DNA of 9,311 nt from Deltaproteobacteria bacterium. GTDB taxonomy: Bacteria > Desulfobacterota > Syntrophia > Syntrophales > UBA5619. The translations under genes and the position numbers were made by a program. The notes under the pieces are model-generated. The model had not been told where the DNA came from, made no database searches, and saw only the letters and a list, made by a program, of their open reading frames with translations. The stretch is taken from positions 1 to 9,311 of the forward strand of contig JAPLJW010000138.1 in the NCBI GenBank assembly GCA_026388365.1. The letters run 5' to 3'. This document shows positions 1 to 6,500 of the stretch, in pieces (position 1 is the stretch's first letter; every line of letters starts with the position of its first letter).

Positions 1-260
1 CGATCCAGATGGCCTATGCGAGCAGCATCGGCATCGCCATGGTCCTCGCCATCTTCGGATGTCTCTTTCTGGGAACATGGATGGATGGGAAGCTGGGAAC
101 GGGGCCCTATTTCACCCTCCTTTTTCTGCTGATAGGCATCGTCGCCGGTTTCAGGAATCTGTATGTCCTGATCAAGACCTATTTCAAGGACGAACAACCG
201 CTCATCACGGGTTTAAAAAGTGAACCGCACCGAAAAAGACCCCCTCCAAAAAAGGCTTGA
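1..260 (+). CDS. atpZ: AtpZ/AtpI-type F0F1 ATP synthase accessory protein (5' end outside window)
   Basis: This is a small membrane protein of the AtpZ family, which sits at the head of many bacterial ATP synthase operons and is thought to help assembly of the F0 sector or cation uptake. The frame is open to the left edge. The first ATG is at 9, but the conserved 'ASSIGIAM' stretch starts almost at once, whereas family members normally have a hydrophilic leader before it, so the true start probably lies upstream. Two membrane segments are visible: one around 'SIGIAMVLAIFGCLFLG' and one around 'YFTLLFLLIGIVAGF'. The linker between them has the family-typical 'GTWMDGKLGTGPYFT', and the 'GFRNLY' motif follows the second segment. 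The tail is basic and proline/lysine-rich. It overlaps the next gene, atpI, by 41 bp, which suggests translational coupling. Identity is well supported by motif and context; the exact biochemical role is not. Confidence 0.85.
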   Translation, partial: IQMAYASSIGIAMVLAIFGCLFLGTWMDGKLGTGPYFTLLFLLIGIVAGFRNLYVLIKTYFKDEQPLITGLKSEPHRKRPPPKKA

Positions 261-615
261 GATCACGAACTGGATCCTGCTTACCGTACTGGTCGCGGGG
301 AGTCTTTTCCTGCAATCTCCCCGCTTCAGCCTCGGCATCCTTCTCGGGGGACTGATCAGCATCGTCAACTTTCACTGGCTCTACCGCAACCTCCTGAGCG
401 TCTTCCAGAAACACCTGAACCGGGCCCGGGCAGCCTTGATGCTCCGGTACTACCTCCGCCTGGCTGTCACGGCCGTCGCGCTCTATTGGATCATTTCCCG
501 TAACCTCGTCGATGTGATCGGCCTCGTCATCGGCCTCTCCGTCGTCGTTCTGAACATCGTGCTGACCACGGTTCTTGTTTTGTCCCGGAAAAATCACATT
601 GAGGAGGTCCACTAA
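220..615 (+). CDS. atpI: ATP synthase subunit I (AtpI-like)
   Basis: A 131-residue, four-helix hydrophobic protein of the AtpI/ATP synthase I family. AtpI is a non-essential assembly factor, implicated in c-ring assembly in some bacteria. Membrane segments are visible at about residues 16-32 ('[15 protein letters not shown]'), 36-54 ('[16 protein letters not shown]'), 73-92 ('[16 protein letters not shown]') and 97-121 ('[18 protein letters not shown]'). The '[13 protein letters not shown]' stretch after the second helix is typical of the family. The chosen start is GTG at 220, inside the 3' end of atpZ, with no clear Shine-Dalgarno sequence. Translation is therefore probably coupled to atpZ. 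The TAA stop shares one base with the ATG of atpB (TAATG at 613-617), again pointing to coupling. Family assignment rests on hydrophobic profile and position; sequence conservation in this family is low. Confidence 0.85.
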   Translation: MNRTEKDPLQKRLEITNWILLTVLVAGSLFLQSPRFSLGILLGGLISIVNFHWLYRNLLSVFQKHLNRARAALMLRYYLRLAVTAVALYWIISRNLVDVIGLVIGLSVVVLNIVLTTVLVLSRKNHIEEVH

Positions 616-1280
616 TGGAACCTATCCTGTTTTTCGAAAGCCACTGGCTCAAGGAACATCATCTCGTCGTCGTATCCTACACCTGGTTCGTCATGGCGAT
701 GCTCGCCCTCTTCTCCTTCCTGGCCACCCGCCGGATGAACATCCTCCCCGGGAGATTCCAGAACGTCATGGAGGTAATCATCGGGGGGTTCGACAGCCTC
801 CTCACCGACACCATGGGGCACGAAGGCCGGAAGTTCTTCCCGCTGATCGCGACGCTGGGTCTCTATATTCTCACTTCGAACCTCCTCGGAATGATCCCCG
901 GCTTCGAGTCGCCGACGGCCAACCTCAACACGACCGTTTCGCTGGCCTTGGTGGTCTTCGTGATGACCCACGTCGTCGGGGTCAAGGTCCACGGCGTCAA
1001 ATACTTCAAGCAGTTCATGGGACCGGTCTGGTGGCTGACGCCCCTCATGATGCCGATCGAGATCATCAGCCACCTCTCCCGGCCGCTGTCTCTCTCCGTC
1101 CGGCTGTTCGGAAACATCATGGGAGAGGACATCGTGCTGGCGGTCGTCCTCCTGCTGGTTCCGCTTCTGGTGCCCTTGCCGGTCTTCTTGCTCATGATCT
1201 TCACCTCCTGCATCCAGACGCTCGTCTTCATGCTCCTGGCGATGATGTACATCGCGGGGGCGATGGAAGAGGCCCACTGA
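615..1280 (+). CDS. atpB: F0F1 ATP synthase subunit a
   Basis: This is the stator subunit a of the membrane F0 sector, which forms the two proton (or sodium) half-channels against the c-ring. The 221-residue length is normal for short bacterial forms. The decisive region is '[15 protein letters not shown]' (about residues 159-173), with the essential arginine at R163 followed by N167 and E171. The last helix carries Q201 in '[15 protein letters not shown]', the usual partner position. Earlier helices include '[21 protein letters not shown]', the conserved loop after the second membrane segment. A GAGGAGGT ribosome binding site lies at 601-608, ahead of the ATG at 615. The upstream neighbours atpZ and atpI confirm the operon. 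Oddly, atpE (subunit c) does not follow: the next gene is a sugar-acid isomerase 53 bp away. No terminator with a T-tract is seen after the stop. The coupling ion (H+ or Na+) cannot be told from subunit a alone. Confidence 0.97.
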   Translation: MEPILFFESHWLKEHHLVVVSYTWFVMAMLALFSFLATRRMNILPGRFQNVMEVIIGGFDSLLTDTMGHEGRKFFPLIATLGLYILTSNLLGMIPGFESPTANLNTTVSLALVVFVMTHVVGVKVHGVKYFKQFMGPVWWLTPLMMPIEIISHLSRPLSLSVRLFGNIMGEDIVLAVVLLLVPLLVPLPVFLLMIFTSCIQTLVFMLLAMMYIAGAMEEAH

Positions 1281-1333
1281 TCACGAAAGGGGGACCGCCT
1301 GTCCGGGCGGAACACAATGACAGGAGGAAAAAG

Positions 1334-2119
1334 ATGCCGCACTTTGCAGCGAATCTGACATTTCTCTTTGCGGAAATGCCCTTTATGGAGCGGTTTGCCG
1401 CGGCAAAGAGGGCCGGTTTCGACGCCGTGGAGTTCATGTTCCCTTATGACTACAATCAGGGAGATATCAGGGCGCAGCTCACGAAAACGGGTCTCCATCT
1501 CGTCCTGTGCAACCTCCCCGCCGGCAACTGGGCGGGAGGCGACCGGGGAACGGCGGCCATCCCGGAGCGAAAGAAGGAGTTCCGCGAGGGGGTCGCAAAA
1601 GGAATCGAAGCGGCGCGGACCCTCGGCTTCGCCCGAATGAACTGCCTCGTCGGCCTGACACCGGAAGGCCTGTCCGCGGGAGAGACCCGGGAAATTCTTG
1701 TGGAAAATATCCGCTATGCCGCGGGGGCGCTGAGCGAGGCGGGCATCCGCTTGATGGTGGAGCCGGTCAACCGCCTCGACATGCCCGGATTCGCCCTGAA
1801 CTCCTGCGCGCAGGTTCTCAAAATGCTCGAGGAGATCGGCCATCCCAACGCCTACCTGCAGCTTGACGTCTACCATGCCCGGCGCGAGAACGAGGACGTG
1901 GCGGCGATCCTCTATGACCATTTCAACCGGATCGGACATATCCAGATTGCCGACTGCCCCGGCCGCCACCAGCCCGGGACGGGGGAGACGGATTTCAAGT
2001 TCCTCCTCCCGGAGATCGATCGCATGGGTTATCAGGGATTCGTCTCGCTGGAGTACATTCCGGCACCCGACACGCTGAGCTCTCTTCAGTGGCTTCCGGC
2101 GCACGGATACCATCTGTAG
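1334..2119 (+). CDS. hyi: Hydroxypyruvate isomerase
   Basis: A cytosolic enzyme (EC 5.3.1.22) that interconverts hydroxypyruvate and tartronate semialdehyde. It has a xylose-isomerase-like TIM barrel of 261 residues, close to the roughly 258 of the E. coli protein. Family motifs occur in order: 'VEFMFPYDY' (32-40), 'NLPAGNWAGGDRGTA' (60-74), 'NCLVG' (103-107), 'VEPVNRLDMPGF' (142-153), 'QLDVYHARR' (176-184), 'GHIQIADCPGRHQPGTGE' (201-218) and 'SLEYIPA' (238-244). By analogy with the family, E143, D178, Q204 and E240 form the metal site, with the two glutamates catalytic. The ATG at 1334 is chosen because AGGAGG lies at 1322-1327 and the protein then starts exactly where homologues do. The reading frame is open much further upstream, across atpB, but that is spurious. 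garR follows 126 bp downstream, giving the order known from hyi-glxR glyoxylate operons, but no glyoxylate carboligase gene is present here. Confidence 0.95.
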   Translation: MPHFAANLTFLFAEMPFMERFAAAKRAGFDAVEFMFPYDYNQGDIRAQLTKTGLHLVLCNLPAGNWAGGDRGTAAIPERKKEFREGVAKGIEAARTLGFARMNCLVGLTPEGLSAGETREILVENIRYAAGALSEAGIRLMVEPVNRLDMPGFALNSCAQVLKMLEEIGHPNAYLQLDVYHARRENEDVAAILYDHFNRIGHIQIADCPGRHQPGTGETDFKFLLPEIDRMGYQGFVSLEYIPAPDTLSSLQWLPAHGYHL

Positions 2120-2245
2120 TTCCGCAGGATGCAACCGGTCGATGTAAGGGGAAATTGCCCTGGCCCCGAATCCCTGTTTCCCGGAAACATAAAAAGCGGT
2201 TTGCAGGGCCGCATTGAATCCAACCTCAAGAAGGGGTGATGAAAA

Positions 2246-3133
2246 ATGAAAAAAATCGGTTTTATCGGTCTGGGAATCATGGGGAAACCCATGAGCAGGA
2301 ATTTATTGAAGGCGGGGTATCCGCTTGTGGTGTACGATATCGTCGCCGCGGCGGTCGATGAGGTGGTGCAGGCGGGGGCGGAAAGGGGCGCCTCCCCGAA
2401 GGATGTCGCCGCGAAGGCGGACGTGATCATTACGATGCTCCCCAACTCCCCGCAGGTGAAGGAGGTCGTCCTGGGGAAGGACGGCATCATCGAAACCATG
2501 CGACCCGGCTCGGTCCTGATCGACATGAGTTCCATCGCCCCGCTTGTCAGCCGCGAGGTTGCCTCCCGACTCGCCGAAAAGAAGATAAGAATGCTGGACG
2601 CCCCGGTCAGCGGCGGCGAACCGAAGGCGATCGACGGGACGATTTCGATCATGGTCGGCGGCCGCCAGGCCGACTTCGATGAATTCCTGCCCGTCATGAA
2701 GGCGATGGGCGCCTCCGTCGTCCTCTGCGGGGAGATCGGAGCGGGCAACGTCACGAAACTTGCCAACCAGATCGTCGTCGCCGCCAACATCGCCGCCGTC
2801 TCCGAGGCTCTGGTTCTGGCCGCCAAGGCGGGCGTCAACCCGGATCTCGTCTTTCAGGCGATCCGGGGCGGTCTGGCCGGCAGCACGGTGATGAACGCCA
2901 AGGCCCCGATGATGATGGACCGGAATTTCAAGCCCGGGTTCCGGATCAACCTCCACATCAAGGACCTGATCAACGTGCTGGATACGGCAGCAGGGGTCGC
3001 CGTGCCGACGCCGCTCACCGACGAGGTCATGAAGATGATGCTGTCGCTCCGGGATGAGGGGATGGGGGACGCCGACCACAGCGCCCTGGTCCGGTTCTAC
3101 GAAAAGATCGCCGGGATCGAGCTCCACCGGTAA
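2246..3133 (+). CDS. garR: 2-hydroxy-3-oxopropionate (tartronate semialdehyde) reductase
   Basis: A beta-hydroxyacid dehydrogenase that reduces tartronate semialdehyde to D-glycerate with NAD(P)H (EC 1.1.1.60). It is 295 residues long; E. coli GarR/GlxR are about 292-294. The N-terminal Rossmann motif is 'GFIGLGIMGKPM' (5-16), and the acidic residue D31 after the second strand suggests NAD(H) preference. The substrate loop 'DAPVSGGEPKA' (118-128) contains S123 and G124. The catalytic lysine is K171 in 'GAGNVTKLANQ', with N174 nearby. The C-terminal all-helical domain carries 'RGGLAGSTVMNAKAP' (207-221) and 'GFRINLHIKDL' (231-241), diagnostic for this subgroup over 3-hydroxyisobutyrate dehydrogenase. 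The ATG at 2246 has an AAGGGGTGA ribosome binding site at 2231-2239. With hyi immediately upstream, a joint role in hydroxypyruvate/glyoxylate-derived C3 metabolism is likely. It ends 97 bp before pckG. Confidence 0.94.
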   Translation: MKKIGFIGLGIMGKPMSRNLLKAGYPLVVYDIVAAAVDEVVQAGAERGASPKDVAAKADVIITMLPNSPQVKEVVLGKDGIIETMRPGSVLIDMSSIAPLVSREVASRLAEKKIRMLDAPVSGGEPKAIDGTISIMVGGRQADFDEFLPVMKAMGASVVLCGEIGAGNVTKLANQIVVAANIAAVSEALVLAAKAGVNPDLVFQAIRGGLAGSTVMNAKAPMMMDRNFKPGFRINLHIKDLINVLDTAAGVAVPTPLTDEVMKMMLSLRDEGMGDADHSALVRFYEKIAGIELHR

Positions 3134-3170
3134 AAAATCGCCGGCTCAAACGGCAGGCAGGTTGAAACCC

Positions 3171-3199
3171 TTGCGAAAGAGCCTTTGGTTCGATATCCT
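3171..3199 (+). promoter_or_regulatory. Candidate sigma-70-type promoter for pckG
   Basis: A TTGCGA box (3171-3176) and a TATCCT box (3194-3199) are separated by exactly 17 bp, each matching four of six consensus positions. They lie in the 97-bp gap between garR and pckG. A transcript would start near 3206 and give a short leader with the TAGGAGAA ribosome binding site at 3218-3225. This is a by-eye match only; pckG could equally be read from upstream. Confidence 0.3.
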
Positions 3200-3230
3200 G
3201 CCCCCGTAATTTAACCGTAGGAGAATTATC

Positions 3231-5012
3231 ATGACCGTACAACATGCAAAACTGAATGGCTGGGTCAAGGAAGTGGCCGAGATGTGCCGGCCCGCTGCCG
3301 TCTACTGGTGCGACGGCAGCAAGGAGGAGTATGATCGCCTGATGAAGCAGGCGGTGGCGGGCGGCGCGGCCACGCCCCTGGCGAAACGTCCCAACAGCTT
3401 TCTCTTTCGCTCCCAGCCGAGCGACGTCGCCCGGGTCGAGGATCGCACCTACATCAGCACCACGCGGCAAGAGGACGCCGGCCCGACCAACAACTGGACC
3501 GACCCCACAGAGCTGAAAAAGGTGATGACGGGGTTGTACAAGGGATGCATGCAGGGCCGGACCCTGTATGTGATTCCCTTCTCCATGGGCCCTGTCGATT
3601 CGCCGATCGCCAAGATCGGCATCGAGATCACGGACAGCCCTTACGTGGTCTGCAACATGCACATCATGACCCGCGTCGGAACGAAGGTGATCGAGAAACT
3701 CGGCGCCGACGGCGAGTTCATCCCCTGCCTGCACTCGATCGGCGCGCCGATCGCCCCGGGACAGAAGGATACATCCTGGCCCTGCGCCCCCATGGAGAAG
3801 AAATACATCAGCCATTTCCCGGAGGAGAACCTCATCTGGTCCTACGGGAGCGGCTATGGCGGAAACGCGCTCCTGGGGAAGAAATGCCTGGCGCTCCGGA
3901 TCGCCTCGGCCATGGCGAAGCGGGAGGGGTGGATGGCCGAACACATGCTCATCCTGCGCCTCACAAACCCGGCGGGCAAGCAGTACCATATCGCGGCCGC
4001 CTTTCCCTCCGCCTGCGGCAAGACCAACCTCGCCATGCTCACGCCGACCATTCCCGGCTGGAAATGCGAGTGCGTCGGCGACGACATCGCCTGGATCAAG
4101 ATCGGCCCGGACGGAAGACCCCATGCGATCAACCCCGAATACGGCTTCTTCGGCGTCGCCCCCGGCACTTCCTATGACTCCAACCCGTCCGCGATGGACA
4201 CCCTGAAGGAGAACACGATCTTCACCAACTGCGCCCTGGCCGACAACGGCGACATCTGGTGGGAAGGGATGGACGGGCCGCCGCCCAGCCATGCCATCGA
4301 CTGGAAGGGGCGGGACTGGACCCCGGGCGGCAGCGAACCGGCCGCCCACGCGAACTCCCGATTCACCGCACCGGCCCGTCAATGCCCCGTGATCTGCCCC
4401 GACTGGGAGAAGCCCGAGGGGGTCCCGATCGACATCTTCGTCTTCGGCGGCCGCCGCGCAACCGTTATGCCGCTGGTCCACGAGGCCTACTCCTGGGACC
4501 AGGGCGTGTTCATGGGCGCCACGGCCTCATCGGAGACGACCGCGGCCAACATCGGCGCCGTGGGAAACCTCCGGCGCGACCCGTTCGCGATGAAGCCGTT
4601 CTGCGGCTACAACATGGCCGATTACTTCGGCCACTGGCTGGAGATGGGCGACCGTTTCGGGAAATACGCCCCGCGGATCTTCTACGTGAACTGGTTTCGC
4701 AAGAGCCCCGAGGGAAAGTGGCTCTGGCCAGGATTCGGCGACAACAGCCGCGTGCTGAAATGGATGTGCGAGCGGATCGACGGGAAGGTCGGGGCGATTG
4801 AAACCCCGATCGGCCTGATCCCCCGGGAGGAGGATCTCGACCTGACGGGTCTTGCCATCGACGAGGCGGACCTGAAGGAGCTGCTGCGCATCGATCCCGC
4901 CGCCTGGAAGGCCGAGGTCGAGGATATCGAGAACCATTTCGGTCAGTTCGGCGACCGGCTCCCCGCAAGGCTCCGGAAGCAACTGGACGACCTCCGGAGA
5001 CGTCTGGGGTAG
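3231..5012 (+). CDS. pckG: Phosphoenolpyruvate carboxykinase (GTP)
   Basis: Cytosolic GTP-dependent PEP carboxykinase (EC 4.1.1.32), which interconverts oxaloacetate + GTP and PEP + CO2 + GDP. It works in gluconeogenesis, or anaplerotically in the reverse direction. The 593-residue length fits the GTP class and not the roughly 540-residue ATP class. Key motifs: substrate-binding R68 region ('VARVEDRT'), '[14 protein letters not shown]' (206-219) with metal ligand K218, H238 in 'AEHML', and the GTP-class P-loop 'FPSACGKTN' (258-266) with the reactive C262, K264 and T265. Further on are 'GDDIAW' (283-288) with metal ligand D285, 'FGGRRAT' (405-411), and 'NWFRK' (487-491) near the nucleotide site. 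All catalytic residues I can place are present, so the enzyme should be active. The ATG at 3231 has TAGGAGAA at 3218-3225. It is the last + strand gene before a repeat-rich gap. Together with hyi and garR it suggests routing of glycerate-derived PEP to or from C4 acids. Confidence 0.97.
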   Translation: MTVQHAKLNGWVKEVAEMCRPAAVYWCDGSKEEYDRLMKQAVAGGAATPLAKRPNSFLFRSQPSDVARVEDRTYISTTRQEDAGPTNNWTDPTELKKVMTGLYKGCMQGRTLYVIPFSMGPVDSPIAKIGIEITDSPYVVCNMHIMTRVGTKVIEKLGADGEFIPCLHSIGAPIAPGQKDTSWPCAPMEKKYISHFPEENLIWSYGSGYGGNALLGKKCLALRIASAMAKREGWMAEHMLILRLTNPAGKQYHIAAAFPSACGKTNLAMLTPTIPGWKCECVGDDIAWIKIGPDGRPHAINPEYGFFGVAPGTSYDSNPSAMDTLKENTIFTNCALADNGDIWWEGMDGPPPSHAIDWKGRDWTPGGSEPAAHANSRFTAPARQCPVICPDWEKPEGVPIDIFVFGGRRATVMPLVHEAYSWDQGVFMGATASSETTAANIGAVGNLRRDPFAMKPFCGYNMADYFGHWLEMGDRFGKYAPRIFYVNWFRKSPEGKWLWPGFGDNSRVLKWMCERIDGKVGAIETPIGLIPREEDLDLTGLAIDEADLKELLRIDPAAWKAEVEDIENHFGQFGDRLPARLRKQLDDLRRRLG

Positions 5013-5126
5013 ATCCGGGGGACTTCCCGGCCGGCCATGCGGAAAGGATCTCCCGTCTCTCGGGGGCCCGGCCGAGGATTGTCCGAGAGCGTTGCTTTAT
5101 TTGAAAATCGTGATCCCTCCGCGCGC

Positions 5127-5236
5127 TGGACCGGGGGCGCATCCCGCAATCCCCGCCTTGGCGGGGATCAGGGGCGCAATAAAATAAACTGACCATTTCC
5201 TTGCCGGGAAGCTCCACCCGCAGGGCGAGGCTTCCC
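5127..5236 (+). repeat. Two-hairpin direct repeat, copy A
   Basis: This is the inner part of the inverted-repeat-bounded block. It matches 6348-6459 in the same orientation and order: CTG/ACCGGG, then CCCGCAA (5143-5149), a first GC hairpin (ATCCCCGCC/GGCGGGGAT, 5149-5168), an AGGGGC plus A-rich linker, and a core GACC(A/G)TTTCCTTGCCGGGAAG at 5191. A second hairpin follows. Over the 29 bp from 5191 to 5219 only three bases differ from the other copy. Confidence 0.7.
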
Positions 5237-5242
5237 ATTTTT
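5206..5242 (+). terminator. Terminator-like hairpin downstream of pckG
   Basis: Arms at 5206-5219 and 5223-5236 pair over 14 positions (eleven Watson-Crick pairs, one wobble, two mismatches), with a GCA loop, and are followed directly by TTTTT at 5238-5242. It has the form of an intrinsic terminator on the + strand, about 190 bp after the pckG stop. It is also the second hairpin of the dispersed repeat, so termination may be incidental. Confidence 0.5.
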
Positions 5243-5267
5243 CGACCCTGCGCCTCTTCGCTTCGCT

Positions 5268-5311
5268 GCAAAGACGAAACTCGCGCTTCGCGCTCAAACA
5301 GTCGTCTTTGC
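5268..5311. repeat. Nested inverted repeat inside the repeat block
   Basis: GCAAAGACGA (5268-5277) and TCGTCTTTGC (5302-5311) are perfect 10-bp complements. The interval between them carries a second small hairpin, GCGC-TTC-GCGC (5283-5293). The result is a two-level stem-loop that could form as a cruciform or in RNA on either strand. No T-tract follows. Confidence 0.6.
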
Positions 5312-5417
5312 GGACGCTACACTGCGGGGACAGGGTACCCCGAAAAATCTCCAATGCGCGCTTCCGGGATCCGATTTTCAATGTTATCGGTTCATGAATT
5401 GCGTTGAATCCGTTCAA

Positions 5418-5450
5418 ACGGACAGGAGGATCACCCCTGCCCGTTTTTTT
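5418..5450. terminator. Hairpin over the 3' end of the permease gene (possibly bidirectional terminator)
   Basis: Arms 5418-5428 and 5434-5444 pair at 9 of 11 positions on the + strand, with two A-C mismatches. In the - strand transcript those two positions become G-U pairs, giving an unbroken 11-position stem. This suggests the structure serves the - strand gene, whose stop codon (5431-5433) lies in the loop. On the + strand the hairpin is followed by a run of seven T (5444-5450), so it may also stop transcripts arriving from pckG. Confidence 0.5.
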
Positions 5451-6213
5451 GCGTGCAGGTTTCGGCCTGTTTGGGCCTCGCCCGCAGATACCGAGCCGCC
5501 GTATAGACCAGGAGCGCCGTAAAAACGAGACGCAGTCCCGTCTCCGGCATGAGGTGGGCGAAACTGCCGCCGGCATAAACCCCAACGAGCACCCCGACGA
5601 TCAGTCCGGGCAGGAGGCTCGTCCGGGTATTGCCCATTTTCCAGTGGGTCCACGCCCCCAACATCGAGGCGGGAATCATGGCCAGCAGGGAGATCCCCTG
5701 GGCGGTGACCTGGCCGATGCCGGCAAACAGGACCATCATCGGCACCATGAAAATCCCGCCCCCCACCCCCATCATCCCGGAGATAAAACCGGTCAGAACG
5801 CCCAGAACAACGAGGATGCACCAGCGGATCCAGACCGGCGACGCCCCTTCCACGACGTGCGGCAGAAAGGGCTTCAACAGGAGCAGCAGAGAGATGAAGA
5901 GCAGGAAGCCGCCGAAATACCGCTTCAGTCTCCATTCCGGCAGGAAACAGCAGTATTTCGCGCCGAAGCGGACCGTGCAGAGGGCCATCGCCGCCAGGAG
6001 CGCCGAGGCCGGAATATCCGTCGAACCGTGGAGATAGTAAATGAACGATCCCACCACCGCGGTGAAGACGACGGCCACGAGGCTGGTGCCGTGGGCCTCC
6101 TGCTGCCGGAACTTGAGAATCTCCGTCATCAGGGGTACCATGATCACCCCGCCGCCCACCCCGACCAGACCGCCCAGAACACCGGCGACCAGACCCACCC
6201 AAAGACCGGCCAT
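5431..6213 (-). CDS. TauE/SafE family membrane permease (sulfite exporter-type)
   Basis: An inner-membrane protein of the TauE/SafE (formerly DUF81) family. Members move sulfite, sulfoacetate, thiosulfate or other small anions; the substrate here cannot be told. The family's internal duplication is clear: 'GVLGGLVGVGGGVIMVPLM' (11-29) and 'GFISGMMGVGGGIFMVPMM' (142-160), each at the start of a half. Other hydrophobic segments give about seven to eight helices. The linker 'GAKYCCFLPEWRLKRYFG' (84-101) matches the usual loop before the mid-protein helices. I choose the ATG at 6213 (260 residues). GAGGTGGAGG precedes it directly, and the first glycine-rich helix then begins at the usual distance. 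The frame could be extended to a GTG at 6282, adding 23 charged residues with no family counterpart. The gene stands alone on the - strand and lies between two copies of a direct repeat, so it may be a separately acquired unit. Confidence 0.9.
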   Translation of the reverse strand: MAGLWVGLVAGVLGGLVGVGGGVIMVPLMTEILKFRQQEAHGTSLVAVVFTAVVGSFIYYLHGSTDIPASALLAAMALCTVRFGAKYCCFLPEWRLKRYFGGFLLFISLLLLLKPFLPHVVEGASPVWIRWCILVVLGVLTGFISGMMGVGGGIFMVPMMVLFAGIGQVTAQGISLLAMIPASMLGAWTHWKMGNTRTSLLPGLIVGVLVGVYAGGSFAHLMPETGLRLVFTALLVYTAARYLRARPKQAETCTQKNGQG

Positions 6214-6223
6214 CCTCCACCTC
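6214..6223 (-). promoter_or_regulatory. Ribosome binding site deciding the permease start
   Basis: The - strand reads GAGGTGGAGG immediately before the ATG at 6213. The GAGGT part lies five bases from the start codon, a workable spacing. No similar site precedes the upstream GTG at 6282. Confidence 0.6.
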
Positions 6224-6308
6224 AATCTGAAGAAGATCCGCCGGAAGGGGTCCTCTTGGCATTTCCATCCGGCGCCGGGCACTGTGCACGCATCTCCGGA
6301 GGTTTGGG

Positions 6309-6338
6309 TGTTTACTACAGGCGAAAATCCGGTGTCAA
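6309..6338 (-). promoter_or_regulatory. Candidate promoter for the TauE-like permease gene
   Basis: On the - strand a perfect TTGACA box (6338-6333) is followed after 18 bp by a weak -10 match, TAAACA (6314-6309). A transcript would start near 6302, about 90 bases before the ATG at 6213. The -35 match is strong and the -10 poor, so this is tentative. Confidence 0.3.
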
Positions 6339-6347
6339 CTGTTTTGT

Positions 6348-6459
6348 CTGACCGGGAGCTTTAGCCCGCAAGTCCCGCCTATTAAGCGGGGGTAAGGGGC
6401 TCGGTAAAGAACAGACCGTTTCCTTGCCGGGAAGCCCCGCCCTGTGGGCGGGGAGTTTC
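6348..6459 (+). repeat. Two-hairpin direct repeat, copy B
   Basis: This is the same element as 5127-5236, in the same orientation about 1.22 kb away. CCCGCAA is at 6365-6371. The first hairpin is weaker (CCCGC-ctattaa-GCGGG, 6374-6390). The core GACCGTTTCCTTGCCGGGAAG starts at 6414, and the second hairpin contains a perfect 8-bp CCCCGCCC/GGGCGGGG stem (6435-6442/6446-6453). Unlike copy A it has no T-run after the stem. The inverted-repeat ends seen in copy 1 are not clearly recognisable here, so this looks like an internal fragment. Confidence 0.7.
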
Positions 6460-6471
6460 AAAATATCCTGC

Positions 6472-6500
6472 TTTACAATCGCCGGCTCTTTTGTTAATTT
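6472..6500 (+). promoter_or_regulatory. Candidate promoter for the VTT-domain gene
   Basis: TTTACA (6472-6477) matches five of six -35 positions and is followed by the A/T-rich stretch TTGTTAATTT (6491-6500), which offers several imperfect -10 hexamers at 15-17 bp. The inverted repeat at 6504-6520 lies just downstream, where it could act as an operator or leader hairpin. By-eye match only. Confidence 0.25.

Larger units (their letters stand above)
5101..5381. repeat. Inverted-repeat-bounded, hairpin-rich element (MITE-like), copy 1
   Basis: The left end TTGAAAATCGTGATCCC (5101-5117) is the reverse complement of the right end GGGATCCGATTTTCAA (5366-5381) apart from a single-base gap. Weaker complementarity continues inward to about 5129 and 5351 (the left GCGCGC around 5121-5126 against GCGCGC around 5356-5361). 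Between the ends are hairpins at 5149-5168, 5206-5236, 5268-5311 and 5325-5342. No transposase is encoded and no clear target-site duplication is seen at the flanks. The architecture resembles a miniature inverted-repeat element or a large structured intergenic repeat. Parts recur at 6348-6459 and 8709-8825. Mobility is inference. Confidence 0.6.
5013..5430. other. Repeat- and hairpin-rich intergenic region
   Basis: I see no credible gene in this 418-bp gap between pckG (+) and the convergent permease gene (-). Short open frames here have no family-like sequence and no ribosome binding site. From left to right it holds: an inverted pair CTCTCGG/CCGAGAG (5057-5063/5083-5089) followed by T-rich sequence to 5102, possibly a weak pckG terminator; a block bounded by imperfect inverted repeats (5101-5381) containing four hairpins; and a hairpin over the end of the permease gene (5418-5444). 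See separate entries. Confidence 0.75.

Noticed and set aside
1295..1310. CCGCC/GGCGG hairpin between atpB and hyi as a terminator
   Set aside because: The stem is only five pairs and is followed by AACACAATGA rather than a T-tract, so termination cannot be supported.
575..1333. Upstream extension of the hyi reading frame across atpB
   Set aside because: The frame is open only because of high GC content. The extension overlaps atpB out of frame, is rich in arginine, proline and histidine, and matches no family, while a good ribosome binding site marks the ATG at 1334.
863..2134. Long - strand open frame opposite atpB and hyi
   Set aside because: It spans two well-identified genes in antisense and shows no family motif, so it is a GC-driven artefact.
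3027..4481. Long open frame (484 codons) on the - strand opposite garR/pckG
   Set aside because: It is the antisense shadow of pckG, whose + strand product carries every catalytic motif. The - strand translation has no recognisable domain and low-complexity G/A/R/D composition.
5268..5311. tRNA-like cloverleaf
   Set aside because: The nested stems do not give an acceptor/anticodon/T-arm layout, and there is no conserved GTTCGA-type T-loop at the right spacing.
5201..5407. Possible 68-residue gene in the intergenic repeat block
   Set aside because: It has no ribosome binding site and runs through hairpin arms. Its product is rich in Arg/Ser/Cys and unlike any known family.
5404..6351. + strand open frame of 315 codons opposite the permease gene
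   Set aside because: Its translation is hydrophilic and dominated by P, E, R, H, Q and D. The - strand frame gives a clean duplicated TauE/SafE membrane protein.
5101..6459. CRISPR array or insertion sequence
   Set aside because: There are only two or three repeat copies, with very unequal spacing and a gene between them. No spacers of regular length, cas genes or transposase are present.
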